In this document: positions 1 to 5,620 of the stretch, in pieces
How the letters are laid out: every line of letters starts with the position of its first letter
Position numbering within the stretch: position 1 is the first letter of the stretch
Source of the DNA: QQUD01 sp039029915
Lineage (GTDB): Bacteria; Chloroflexota; Anaerolineae; Promineifilales; Promineifilaceae
Length of the DNA: 5,860 nucleotides
Assembly (NCBI GenBank): GCA_039029915.1
Contig: JBCCFD010000484.1
Span: 1 to 5,860, forward strand
Direction of reading: 5' to 3'
The notes under the pieces: model-generated
The model's database searches: none
What the model was told of the DNA's origin: nothing
The model's input: only the letters and a program-made list of their open reading frames with translations
Translations under genes and position numbers: made by a program

Positions 1-1201
1 ACGGAGAGTTGTCATCCCAACGCCACAGCATCCCACCGGGCCCCATGCCCATGTGAATAGCGATTTGGATGGCAAACGGCCGTTTTTTTCTAACAACCGG
101 CCCCAACCACAGGTGCGGACTGCGACCAGGTTCTGGGCTGATGAGCAGCGAGAGGCGCTGTTCGGCCCCACGCAAGCCTAACCAGAACGTGGGCAGGGTA
201 TCTTGATTTTCCCAACCGCACAACAGCGTTTGAGGGTGTCCAAGCTTGTCATCGGTGGCCTGTCCGCTGATTGAAAGCCCCACAATGAGGTCATTATTTT
301 TGGCTGGTGAGAACTTGTTTGGAAAGGGCTGCCACGTTTGAGCGTTGGGCAGACGGAACGGCCAGTGGAGTTTTTCTCGAACACGGCCGTTTACATCAAG
401 CACCTGATAGCGCAACCCATCCTCGTCCAGCGCAGCTTGCACCGCGTGGAGATATTCAATCCCCTCTGGCATTCGATACCGCGTGCCGGCCCCGGCGGTA
501 AGCAGCTGCAATACACCGTCATGTACCTGCACATCAAACGCCAAGATGTGGCTGCAGACGTAGGCAAAAACACGGTGCTTGACGAAGATGTTCCACAGAA
601 TACGGCCGTAATCTGGCCCTACTTCACGTTGAAACTCCCCTGAAAAACCGTTGACCGGATGAACTGGATGATGCCCAAACACCAGCTTATGCGTGGCGTC
701 AGCGTGTTGTTGGAGCGTTGCTTCGAGCCACTCATGCTCCACATACCCTTCACCCCCCGCGCCTGACCAAAGCGTGTGAATGAAAATCATGAGCAAATTG
801 CCCCGTCGCACGAAGTATGAGAGCCCTTTTTGATGGTCAGGTCCATTTTGAGGCAGGTGGGCCATCACCTCTTGGTAAACGCGCTCGCTCATCGGATCAT
901 AGGTCGTGTGATTGCCCGTGGTGTGATATAGGGGGATTTTGTCTCGATCGAGCCAGGCCATTTCCGTTTCAAACCAATATTGCCACTGGGCTCGCAGCTC
1001 TTTTTCGTTAGCCGTTAGGCCAATGATTTCGTCACCGGGGAAGCAGATAAATTCGGGTTGAGGGGTTAGCTGTTGGACAACTTGATTGATAGACGCAAAG
1101 GTCGCCTCGTGCGGCGCTCCCGCCACACCTGAACAACAGTCGGCGTAAATTACAAACTGATGCCCTGCTTCATTTTTGGGTAATAAACTAGGAATGCTCA
1201 T
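1..1201 (-). CDS. Calcineurin-like metallophosphoesterase with C-terminal LamG-like domain (3' end outside window)
   Basis: This frame stays open for 400 codons from the ATG at 1201 and runs off the window, so the C-terminus is missing. An AAGG ribosome site (1208-1211) lies 6 nt before the ATG. Residues 15-240 follow the metallophosphoesterase/purple acid phosphatase plan: D21 after a beta strand (YADCCSG), G56-D57, G96-N97-H98, G176-H177-H178 and H218 (VCSHILAFD), then a TAGAGT strand near 235-240. Family members hydrolyse phosphomonoesters or phosphodiesters with two metals. Here D-x-H reads D-C-C and GHxH reads S-H-I-L, so two ligands of the first metal are absent while D57, N97, H178 and H218 of the second remain. 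Residues from about 300 (IVGLSISG, FWLGLRG, FAIQIAIHMG) resemble a concanavalin/LamG beta-sandwich. No signal peptide is seen, so it is probably cytoplasmic. The substrate is unknown. It may share a transcript with the exporter 73 bp upstream. Confidence 0.85.
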   Translation of the reverse strand, partial: MSIPSLLPKNEAGHQFVIYADCCSGVAGAPHEATFASINQVVQQLTPQPEFICFPGDEIIGLTANEKELRAQWQYWFETEMAWLDRDKIPLYHTTGNHTTYDPMSERVYQEVMAHLPQNGPDHQKGLSYFVRRGNLLMIFIHTLWSGAGGEGYVEHEWLEATLQQHADATHKLVFGHHPVHPVNGFSGEFQREVGPDYGRILWNIFVKHRVFAYVCSHILAFDVQVHDGVLQLLTAGAGTRYRMPEGIEYLHAVQAALDEDGLRYQVLDVNGRVREKLHWPFRLPNAQTWQPFPNKFSPAKNNDLIVGLSISGQATDDKLGHPQTLLCGWENQDTLPTFWLGLRGAEQRLSLLISPEPGRSPHLWLGPVVRKKRPFAIQIAIHMGMGPGGMLWRWDDNSP

Positions 1202-1230
1202 TTTTAACCTTATCCGAGTTTGATTGACGT

Positions 1231-1252
1231 GCCTGTGAGAGGCTCAGCAGGC
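1231..1252 (-). other. Small hairpin between exporter and phosphoesterase genes
   Basis: GCCTG (1231-1235) pairs with CAGGC (1248-1252), with an inner GAG/CTC pairing and a 3-nt loop. It lies 23 nt after the exporter stop. No T-run follows on the minus strand, so it is not a classical intrinsic terminator. It could be a weak pause or an RNA-stability stem, or chance. The rest of the 73-bp gap holds only the ribosome site of the phosphoesterase. Confidence 0.3.
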
Positions 1253-1274
1253 AGCTTTTATACAGCAAGCTCAT

Positions 1275-2552
1275 TTAGTCAGCCATGCTGGTTTCAGGCA
1301 CCTGCCGACCTTGATATAGGGTCCAAAGTGCCCATAAAATTGCTGGTATTAAAATGAGACCACCCATAATCTGCATGACTTGTGACATAGTTAAAATACC
1401 GTCGAGCGACCAGCCAACACCCGCTGCGCCAAAGGCGCTCAAAAGCGTAAAGATCATATATTCTGTGGCGAAGATGCGGCCGCGGATGTTGCCCGGAACA
1501 AGCTGGAGCAAAAGCTGGGTGGCAAAGACCCACACAATCCCACCCCCAAAGCCGCGTAAAAAGGTGCCAAGCAGCACAATGGGGAAGCTGGCTAAGGTTG
1601 AAACTAGCCAAATGCCTACGGCCGAAATGCTCCACGCGACTGGAATTGTCCAGCGCATCCACCAATCGTCATCTTTAGCGATGTAGCGGGCCAACAGTGG
1701 CCCCACACCTGTGCCTATCCCAGCCACGCCAAAGATGAGCCCTAGTCCGATTCCACCCCCTTCACCAATTACAAATACCTGTTCTGAAATAGAGATTTGG
1801 ATAATTTGAAAACCAGTAGAAATGAGGATGGCGTTGATACCTTTTAGGCTGGCGATGAAGAATTGGTCGATACGCTTTTTAAGATAGCTGAGTCCATCAA
1901 TATATTGTTGAATGGCAGATGCAAGCGATTTATCTGACTTAACTGTGTCTGGGTCTTGTTGATAAGCTACTTGATTGATGAGAATGGCCGATACGAAGAA
2001 GGTGATGGCATCCATGATGAAGGCGGGCTCGTTGCCCCACAGCCCGGCCACTAACCCACCCAGCGCTGCCCCGATAGCGAGCATGGTTGACCAAGTGGCT
2101 GATGAGAGGGCGTTGGCGGCTCCGATTTCCTCCGGTTTGACGATGTCGGGCAGGATGGCGTTGCGGGCGGGGAAGTAAAATCCAGAGAGACCAAGCTGAA
2201 CGGCCGTTAATGCATACAGTAACCACACATCCCCCGGCTCCCGAACCAGCAAAAAGCCCAAGACCGACACCCCACGTACCAAATCGGCCGCAATCAGAAT
2301 ATGCTTGCGGTTGTAGCGATCCGCCATGATGCCAGCGAAAGGTGAAACCAAAAACGGGGCCAGCATGCGCACCACAAAAAGACTGCCGATGGCTAAGCCT
2401 GAGTCGGTTAATTTGGTAATTAAAGCGGCTGAAGCAATCAGGTTAAACCAGTCGCCGAGTAAGCTAACAATCTGGCCTGCCCACAACCAGCGGAAATTGC
2501 GGTTGTTTTGGACAAGTTGGAAATAACCGGTGGGTGTTGTGGATTCGTTCAT
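1275..2552 (-). CDS. Major facilitator superfamily exporter, MFS_3/EntS-like
   Basis: This is a 425-residue inner-membrane secondary transporter, the usual length for a 12-helix MFS protein. Hydrophobic segments fall near residues 19-42, 55-75, 84-104, 108-128, 150-172, 176-194, 231-255, 264-288, 299-320, 323-349, 364-384 and 393-413. The loop 2-3 motif A is clear (GIMADRYNRKH, 74-84), with a C-half counterpart at 354-364 (GNIRGRIFATE). The segment at 125-150 (FYFPARNAILPDIV, then NALSS) is typical of the MFS_3 group that includes the enterobactin exporter EntS and macrolide-efflux-like proteins. These work as proton-driven drug or siderophore exporters. The substrate cannot be read from the sequence and no siderophore genes are adjacent. 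The ATG at 2552 is the only plausible start: an in-frame TAA lies about 55 nt upstream with no other start codon between. The nearest GGTGG is 12 nt before the ATG, so the ribosome site is weak. Confidence 0.92.
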   Translation of the reverse strand: MNESTTPTGYFQLVQNNRNFRWLWAGQIVSLLGDWFNLIASAALITKLTDSGLAIGSLFVVRMLAPFLVSPFAGIMADRYNRKHILIAADLVRGVSVLGFLLVREPGDVWLLYALTAVQLGLSGFYFPARNAILPDIVKPEEIGAANALSSATWSTMLAIGAALGGLVAGLWGNEPAFIMDAITFFVSAILINQVAYQQDPDTVKSDKSLASAIQQYIDGLSYLKKRIDQFFIASLKGINAILISTGFQIIQISISEQVFVIGEGGGIGLGLIFGVAGIGTGVGPLLARYIAKDDDWWMRWTIPVAWSISAVGIWLVSTLASFPIVLLGTFLRGFGGGIVWVFATQLLLQLVPGNIRGRIFATEYMIFTLLSAFGAAGVGWSLDGILTMSQVMQIMGGLILIPAILWALWTLYQGRQVPETSMAD

Positions 2553-2773
2553 TTGGGAACTGTACCACCAATTAGGTTTCCTGTAACTGATCCCTCGTCC
2601 CTCTTAACCTGATCATTGGGACAGGATTTGCTGCCGCTTACAAATAGCCGTTGCTAGCTAGCTCACCTCATCAAGGTGCCTGAGCTTGTCGAAGGCTTCA
2701 CCGCCTATCAAAACATACATCTCCACACCCCGCTTTGGCTTCGGCAAGCCCCTCGACAGGCTCGGGAGGCACT
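2553..2773. other. Intergenic region between amidohydrolase and exporter
   Basis: No gene is seen in these 221 bases. The half next to the amidohydrolase is an imperfect long palindrome (2676-2772, listed separately). Beside it are a 10-bp palindrome GCTAGCTAGC (2653-2662) and a small CACCT/AGGTG stem (2664-2668 with 2674-2678). The part just upstream of the exporter (2553-2650) shows no convincing promoter boxes. Confidence 0.6.
2676..2772. repeat. Imperfect palindromic repeat with GAGCYTGTCGA core, downstream of the amidohydrolase
   Basis: The left arm starts GTGCC (2676-2680) followed by GAGCTTGTCGA (2682-2692). The right arm carries TCGACAGGCTC (2753-2763) and ends GGCAC (2768-2772). The arms pair over about 20 positions with a few mismatches and a small bulge. 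A second hairpin, GGCTT/AAGCC (2737-2741 with 2746-2750), sits in the loop. The repeat begins 1 nt after the amidohydrolase stop codon, so transcripts of that gene would end in or pass through this structure. No T-run follows, so it fits a REP-like extragenic palindrome better than an intrinsic terminator, though it could still limit read-through. The same core recurs at 3829-3872. Confidence 0.7.
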
Positions 2774-3751
2774 CTATATTTTCAGCAACCGCTTGGCGTT
2801 ACCACCAAGGATTTGCTGTTTGGCGGCATCGGTAATATCAAGGTCGTTGATAGTGGAGACACCACCGGGAAGATCGCCAATTTGATGGGGGTAGTCGGTG
2901 CCCATGAGGAGCTTATCAGACCCAGCGAAGTTGATGGTGTATTCGATGGCTTTTTGGGCGTGGGGGAAGGTGTCCATGAACATTTTTTTGAGGGCGTGGC
3001 TCGGGGGTGTAGATAATTTTGTGCGGCATTCAGGATATACTTCGTAGCCGTGATCCATCCGTTCCGCTAAAAAGGGTAGAGTACCACCCATGTGTGCTAA
3101 AGCTAAAGTTAAATCTGGATATCGCTCCAAAACACCGCCAAAGATTAGCCGACTAACCGCCACAGAAGTCTCAAATAAAAAGCCTTCAATGGCCACAATC
3201 CGATAATCGCGCATCAGGCCAATATGATTGGGAACAATGGGATGGACAAAAAGCGGGACATCCAGTTCAACCGCTTTTTCATACAGCGGCCAATACATTT
3301 CATCATCGAGAGGGGTGCCGTTAATGTGGGTGAAGAGTAGCCCGCCTCGTAAACTGCCTTGCGTCACCGCCCGTTCAAGTTCTTTTACTGAAGCCTCTCC
3401 ATCTTGCAAAGGCAAAACGGCCATTGCTGCAAAGCGATCAGAGTGCGTTTGGCAAATGTCTGCAAAGCTATCATTGACAATTTGAGCCAGTTTAACCCCC
3501 ATTCGAGGCGTTTCGCTATGCACCCCGGGAACCGTAATTGTGAGGCACTGCATATCCACCCCCGCTTCGTCCATAGCCGCTATCCGAGCAACCGGATCAA
3601 AATGCTCTGGCACGATGATGTTGTAGTCCCCATCTGTTACCATGATGGTACGGCCGTTTGCATCATACTCAACCGACGCTTTGGCTTCTCCTTTGGCTAG
3701 CTCAAGTAAGTAAGGCTTGGGGAAAAAGTGGTTGTGGAAATCAATAATCAT
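2774..3751 (-). CDS. ACMSD-like amidohydrolase / metal-dependent decarboxylase (Amidohydro_2 family)
   Basis: This 325-residue TIM-barrel protein has the full metal set of the ACMSD-type amidohydrolases: H6 and H8 in the N-terminal DFHNHF strand, H170 (FVHPIVP), H220 (LALAHMGG) and D286 (MGTDYPH). The spacing closely matches that of 2-amino-3-carboxymuconate-6-semialdehyde decarboxylase, and the length is normal. Known relatives decarboxylate ACMS, gamma-resorcylate or 5-carboxyvanillate, or hydrolyse lactones. The HPxxPN segment at 170-175 favours a decarboxylase-type member. No signal peptide is present, so it is cytoplasmic. No kynurenine or aromatic-degradation genes are adjacent, so the substrate is open. 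The start at 3751 is supported by AGGAG (3758-3762) placed 6 nt before the ATG. The gene stands alone between two palindromic repeats that share a core (2676-2772 and 3807-3887). Confidence 0.92.
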   Translation of the reverse strand: MIIDFHNHFFPKPYLLELAKGEAKASVEYDANGRTIMVTDGDYNIIVPEHFDPVARIAAMDEAGVDMQCLTITVPGVHSETPRMGVKLAQIVNDSFADICQTHSDRFAAMAVLPLQDGEASVKELERAVTQGSLRGGLLFTHINGTPLDDEMYWPLYEKAVELDVPLFVHPIVPNHIGLMRDYRIVAIEGFLFETSVAVSRLIFGGVLERYPDLTLALAHMGGTLPFLAERMDHGYEVYPECRTKLSTPPSHALKKMFMDTFPHAQKAIEYTINFAGSDKLLMGTDYPHQIGDLPGGVSTINDLDITDAAKQQILGGNAKRLLKI

Positions 3752-3806
3752 CAGGTGCTCCTCTTGAAAGTCATTTGAATTGTGGCGTTCCCTAATAATT
3801 TAAATA

Positions 3807-3887
3807 GGACTTACGCAAATAGCGGTCACTGAGCCTGTCGAAGTGACTTTCTTAACCCTTCGACAGGCTCAGGGTGCGTAAGTCTTG
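3807..3887. repeat. Nested palindrome, possible miniature transposon-like element
   Basis: Two perfect inverted repeats are nested. The outer pair is GACTTACGCA (3808-3817) and TGCGTAAGTC (3875-3884). The inner 15-bp pair is CTGAGCCTGTCGAAG (3829-3843) and CTTCGACAGGCTCAG (3858-3872), with a 14-nt loop. The left inner arm can also fold alone through GTCACT/AGTGAC (3825-3830 with 3842-3847). TTAAATA occurs on both sides (3800-3806 and 3888-3894), which could be a 7-bp target duplication. From memory, the outer arm resembles terminal repeats of some insertion sequences. No transposase is present, so any mobility would be supplied in trans. It lies about 55 bp upstream of the amidohydrolase start. 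Confidence 0.65.
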
Positions 3888-3944
3888 TTAAATATAGAGA
3901 CGCCGAATTCGAAGAGATTCTACCTGATTTTGGCCTGACACGAA

Positions 3945-3999
3945 GATCTGACAGGTTTTGTTCAGCATGTTGTATAACGCTTGGCAAACCTGTCAGATC
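3945..3999. repeat. 14-bp perfect inverted repeat downstream of the lipoprotein gene
   Basis: GATCTGACAGGTTT (3945-3958) is the exact reverse complement of 3986-3999, with a 27-nt loop. It lies 21 nt beyond the lipoprotein stop codon. No T-run follows the stem on the minus strand, so a canonical intrinsic terminator is unlikely. An extragenic palindromic repeat with a possible mRNA-end role is the better description. Its sequence is unrelated to the neighbouring palindrome at 3807-3887. Confidence 0.65.
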
Positions 4000-4020
4000 G
4001 GTTTCATCTAGAAAATTTCA

Positions 4021-5337
4021 CTAGAAATCAAATAAGTACCATTTACCATCCCGCAGGACAAGCTGCATCGTTAGCGGAACGTCTGCATTTTCACCGAATA
4101 AGAACGGGATTTCAGCAATATCACCACTGATTGTTGCTGGCCCATTAATGGTGGCGTTGGCAAAGATTAGGATGAACTCGCCAACATTTTCATGTTCGGC
4201 CGTGATTTCACATACAAGGGCTGTATCCCCATCATTTTGCCCTTCAGGGTCGCAAAGACCCGCTAGCTGGTCGTATTCTTCGTTTGCGGCTGAGTAAAAA
4301 ATTGTTTGCAGGACCGAAGCTGGATTTTCAAAATCTAATATTTCAGGTGAAGCAATCGCCTCTTGGACAAAAACAAACCCCTGCAAACGGTTGATTTCAG
4401 CAAGTACACCATCACGCGATGGGTCATCAGGGCTTAACTCTAAAAACGTTTCAAAGTTGCTAATTGCCTCTGCAGGTTGATCAAGCTGGGTATAAATAAT
4501 GCCTAGATCAAAGTAGGCGCTGTCATAAGCTGGATCAACAGCGAGCGTAGCATCATAGGCCTCTATGGCTTCATCAAGCTGTCCGTCTTGCGCATAGGCG
4601 AGGGCTCTGTTGTATAAAGCCTGTGTGTTAAGCGGGTTAACCACGACGGCTTCTTCCAATTTTTCAATCGCGATTCCAAATTCACCAAGCTCCATGTAGG
4701 CAAACCCTAAATTATTATGGGCAAAGCCGTCATCAGCGCCTAGAGCGATTGATTCCCCAAAGAACATGATGGCGTCTTCTAGTCTGCCTTCGTTTATGGC
4801 AATAATGCCGAGGGCGTTTGGAATGCTGTGGCTGTCAGGCACGATTTCTAAACCGGCTTCACATAGGCCCAATGCGGATTCGTCACCAGTCAGGGCAAGG
4901 GTGGTGCAAAGGTTGATAATGGTGTTGGGATGATCATCATCAATTGCATACGCTTGATTTAAGATTTCAAGCGCTTCGTCGTAGCGCTCTAATGTGATGT
5001 ACACACCGGCTAAATTAGACAGCGTTTCGGGATTTTCTGGCTCAAGGGAAACGGCCGTTTCTAACTCCACAACTGCCTCATCAAGCTGATTGTTATCCCA
5101 AAGTTCAATCCCAAGATCCAACCGTTCTGTCGCGCTTAAGGTGGGTTCTGGGGATGGGGTTGGGATGGGGGTTGAGGTTGGCGGCACTTCCGTTGGGGCT
5201 TCTGTGGGTACCACAGTTGGCTCGGGCGGGCTTTCTGGTTCCGCTGGCGGCGTCTCCCCCCCACCACAGGCCACTAATACTAAAACAATGAGTAACAGGC
5301 CGATAGACGGCCGTTTCAAAATATACTTAGCACACAT
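4021..5337 (-). CDS. TPR-repeat lipoprotein with Pro/Thr-rich linker
   Basis: The 438-residue product starts with a lipoprotein signal: K8-R9, a hydrophobic core (about 12-23) and lipobox L21-V22-A23-C24 followed by GGG. Cys24 would carry the lipid, anchoring the protein outside the membrane. Residues 28-66 are a Pro/Thr/Glu linker (PTEAPTEVPPTSTPIPTPSP). Seven consecutive 34-residue TPR units follow at about 68-101, 102-135, 136-169 (one residue short), 170-203, 204-237, 238-271 and 272-305, with typical patterns such as NNLGFAYMELGE. TPRs bind protein partners. After a helical connector, residues 335-438 form a compact domain ending WYLFDF, with C362 and C376; it may be NTF2/DUF4878-like, but I do not recognise it firmly. 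I chose the ATG at 5337 because GGAG lies 5 nt upstream; an in-frame TTG at 5355 has no ribosome site. The role is unknown; an assembly or scaffold function is plausible. Confidence 0.9.
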   Translation of the reverse strand: MCAKYILKRPSIGLLLIVLVLVACGGGETPPAEPESPPEPTVVPTEAPTEVPPTSTPIPTPSPEPTLSATERLDLGIELWDNNQLDEAVVELETAVSLEPENPETLSNLAGVYITLERYDEALEILNQAYAIDDDHPNTIINLCTTLALTGDESALGLCEAGLEIVPDSHSIPNALGIIAINEGRLEDAIMFFGESIALGADDGFAHNNLGFAYMELGEFGIAIEKLEEAVVVNPLNTQALYNRALAYAQDGQLDEAIEAYDATLAVDPAYDSAYFDLGIIYTQLDQPAEAISNFETFLELSPDDPSRDGVLAEINRLQGFVFVQEAIASPEILDFENPASVLQTIFYSAANEEYDQLAGLCDPEGQNDGDTALVCEITAEHENVGEFILIFANATINGPATISGDIAEIPFLFGENADVPLTMQLVLRDGKWYLFDF

Positions 5338-5342
5338 ACTTT

Positions 5343-5346
5343 CTCC
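5343..5346 (-). promoter_or_regulatory. Ribosome binding site that fixes the lipoprotein start
   Basis: GGAG on the minus strand ends 5 nt before the ATG at 5337, and the mRNA there reads GGAGAAAGTATG. The alternative TTG at 5355 would add six residues (MRNGES) ahead of the signal peptide and has no purine-rich site upstream. The ATG is therefore the better start. Confidence 0.75.
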
Positions 5347-5394
5347 ATTTCTCAAAGATTCTATTGATTACCAGATAAAAGATAAAAGATTATC

Positions 5395-5409
5395 GATCGA
5401 AAAACGATC
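5395..5409. other. Short GATCG/CGATC hairpin in the lipoprotein 5' region
   Basis: GATCG (5395-5399) pairs with CGATC (5405-5409) around an A5 loop on the plus strand. It lies about 60 nt upstream of the lipoprotein ATG, next to a GATAAAA direct repeat (5374-5387 region). It could be an operator half-site pair or a leader stem, but at this size chance is possible. Confidence 0.3.
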
Positions 5410-5422
5410 CCAATGGCTTGGT

Positions 5423-5442
5423 AATTTAAGGAGAATTTAAGG
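5423..5442. promoter_or_regulatory. 9-bp direct repeat with 11-bp period, candidate regulator box
   Basis: AATTTAAGG occurs at 5423-5431 and again at 5434-5442, giving a repeat period of 11 bp, one turn of the helix. On the coding strand of the lipoprotein gene it reads CCTTAAATT twice, centred about 95 nt upstream of the ATG. OmpR/PhoB-type response regulators bind head-to-tail repeats with this period. I found no convincing -35/-10 pair next to it. Confidence 0.4.
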
Positions 5443-5513
5443 TTTTCCGTAAAGAAGTTAAAGCAAGGAATAGATGAAATCTAATAGACTCAAATTATTC
5501 ACGACATTGCGGG

Positions 5514-5612
5514 AGCGAATGGATGATTTGACGATATATCTAACTGCTTCGATCTTGCTCCTATGTTCCTAATCTCAGTTTGACGCTCACCGTCGTCTAT
5601 CATCCATTCGCT
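5514..5612. repeat. Long inverted repeat after the upstream gene
   Basis: The 14-base arm AGCGAATGGATGAT (5514-5527) is perfectly complementary to 5599-5612. After a small bulge the stem continues as GACGA (5530-5534) with TCGTC (5593-5597), enclosing a loop of about 58 nt that has its own small GACG/CGTC stem. On the minus strand it starts 8 nt after the stop codon at 5621. No T-run follows, so it is either an atypical terminator or mRNA-end structure, or a small repeated element. No target duplication is visible at its ends. Confidence 0.65.
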
Positions 5613-5620
5613 TCTTGCAC

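Larger units (their letters stand above)
3752..4020. other. Intergenic region between lipoprotein and amidohydrolase, rich in inverted repeats
   Basis: These 269 bases carry no credible gene. They hold the strong ribosome site of the amidohydrolase (3758-3762), an AT-rich stretch (about 3790-3806), a nested palindrome (3807-3887) and a second unrelated 14-bp inverted repeat (3945-3999). A promoter for the amidohydrolase is expected here, but I see no good -35/-10 pair. Confidence 0.6.
74..5314. repeat. Dispersed iterated palindrome ACGGCCGT (seven copies)
   Basis: Exact copies lie at 76-83, 383-390, 602-609, 2200-2207, 3650-3657, 5051-5058 and 5307-5314. Several extend further as palindromes: AAACGGCCGTTT at 74-85, TACGGCCGTA at 601-610, AACGGCCGTT at 2199-2208 and a 14-bp palindrome at 5048-5061. 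Four further CGGCCG cores (1477, 1619, 2285, 4197) match less completely. All seven exact copies fall inside genes, in all three codon phases: KRPF, NGR, YGR, TAV, NGR, TAV and KRPS. About 0.1 copies would be expected by chance in a window of this size. Confidence 0.8.
5338..5620. other. Intergenic region upstream of the lipoprotein gene
   Basis: These 283 bases hold no credible gene. The part nearest the lipoprotein (5338-5500) is AT-rich and carries its ribosome site, a small hairpin and a phased direct repeat, all listed separately. The far part (5514-5612) is a large inverted repeat that follows the upstream gene. Confidence 0.6.

Noticed and set aside
338..643. Plus-strand open frame of 101 codons
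   Set aside because: It is antisense to the phosphoesterase frame, which is open for 400 codons with recognisable motifs. This frame has no such support.
1294..1665. Minus-strand open frame of 123 codons
   Set aside because: It lies wholly inside the exporter gene in another frame, has no family features, and the exporter frame has clear MFS motifs throughout.
3404..3700. Plus-strand open frames of 98 and 85 codons within 3228-3700
   Set aside because: Both are antisense to the amidohydrolase, whose catalytic residues are all present. No ribosome sites or domains are visible.
3891..3968. Possible 26-residue minus-strand peptide starting at the ATG at 3968
   Set aside because: It overlaps the inverted repeat at 3945-3999, has no Shine-Dalgarno site and shows no composition suggestive of a real small protein.
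3945..3999. Intrinsic terminator for the lipoprotein gene
   Set aside because: The stem has a 27-nt loop and no T-run on the minus strand, so it was recorded as a repeat instead.
5338..5355. TTG start at 5355 for the lipoprotein
   Set aside because: It has no ribosome site and would add a non-typical MRNGES extension ahead of the signal peptide. The ATG at 5337 has GGAG at 5 nt.
5090..5440. Plus-strand open frame of 116 codons with a Gly/Val/Ser-rich repeat-like stretch
   Set aside because: It is the antisense shadow of the lipoprotein's Pro/Thr linker and signal peptide. It has no ribosome site, and its low complexity simply mirrors the linker codons.
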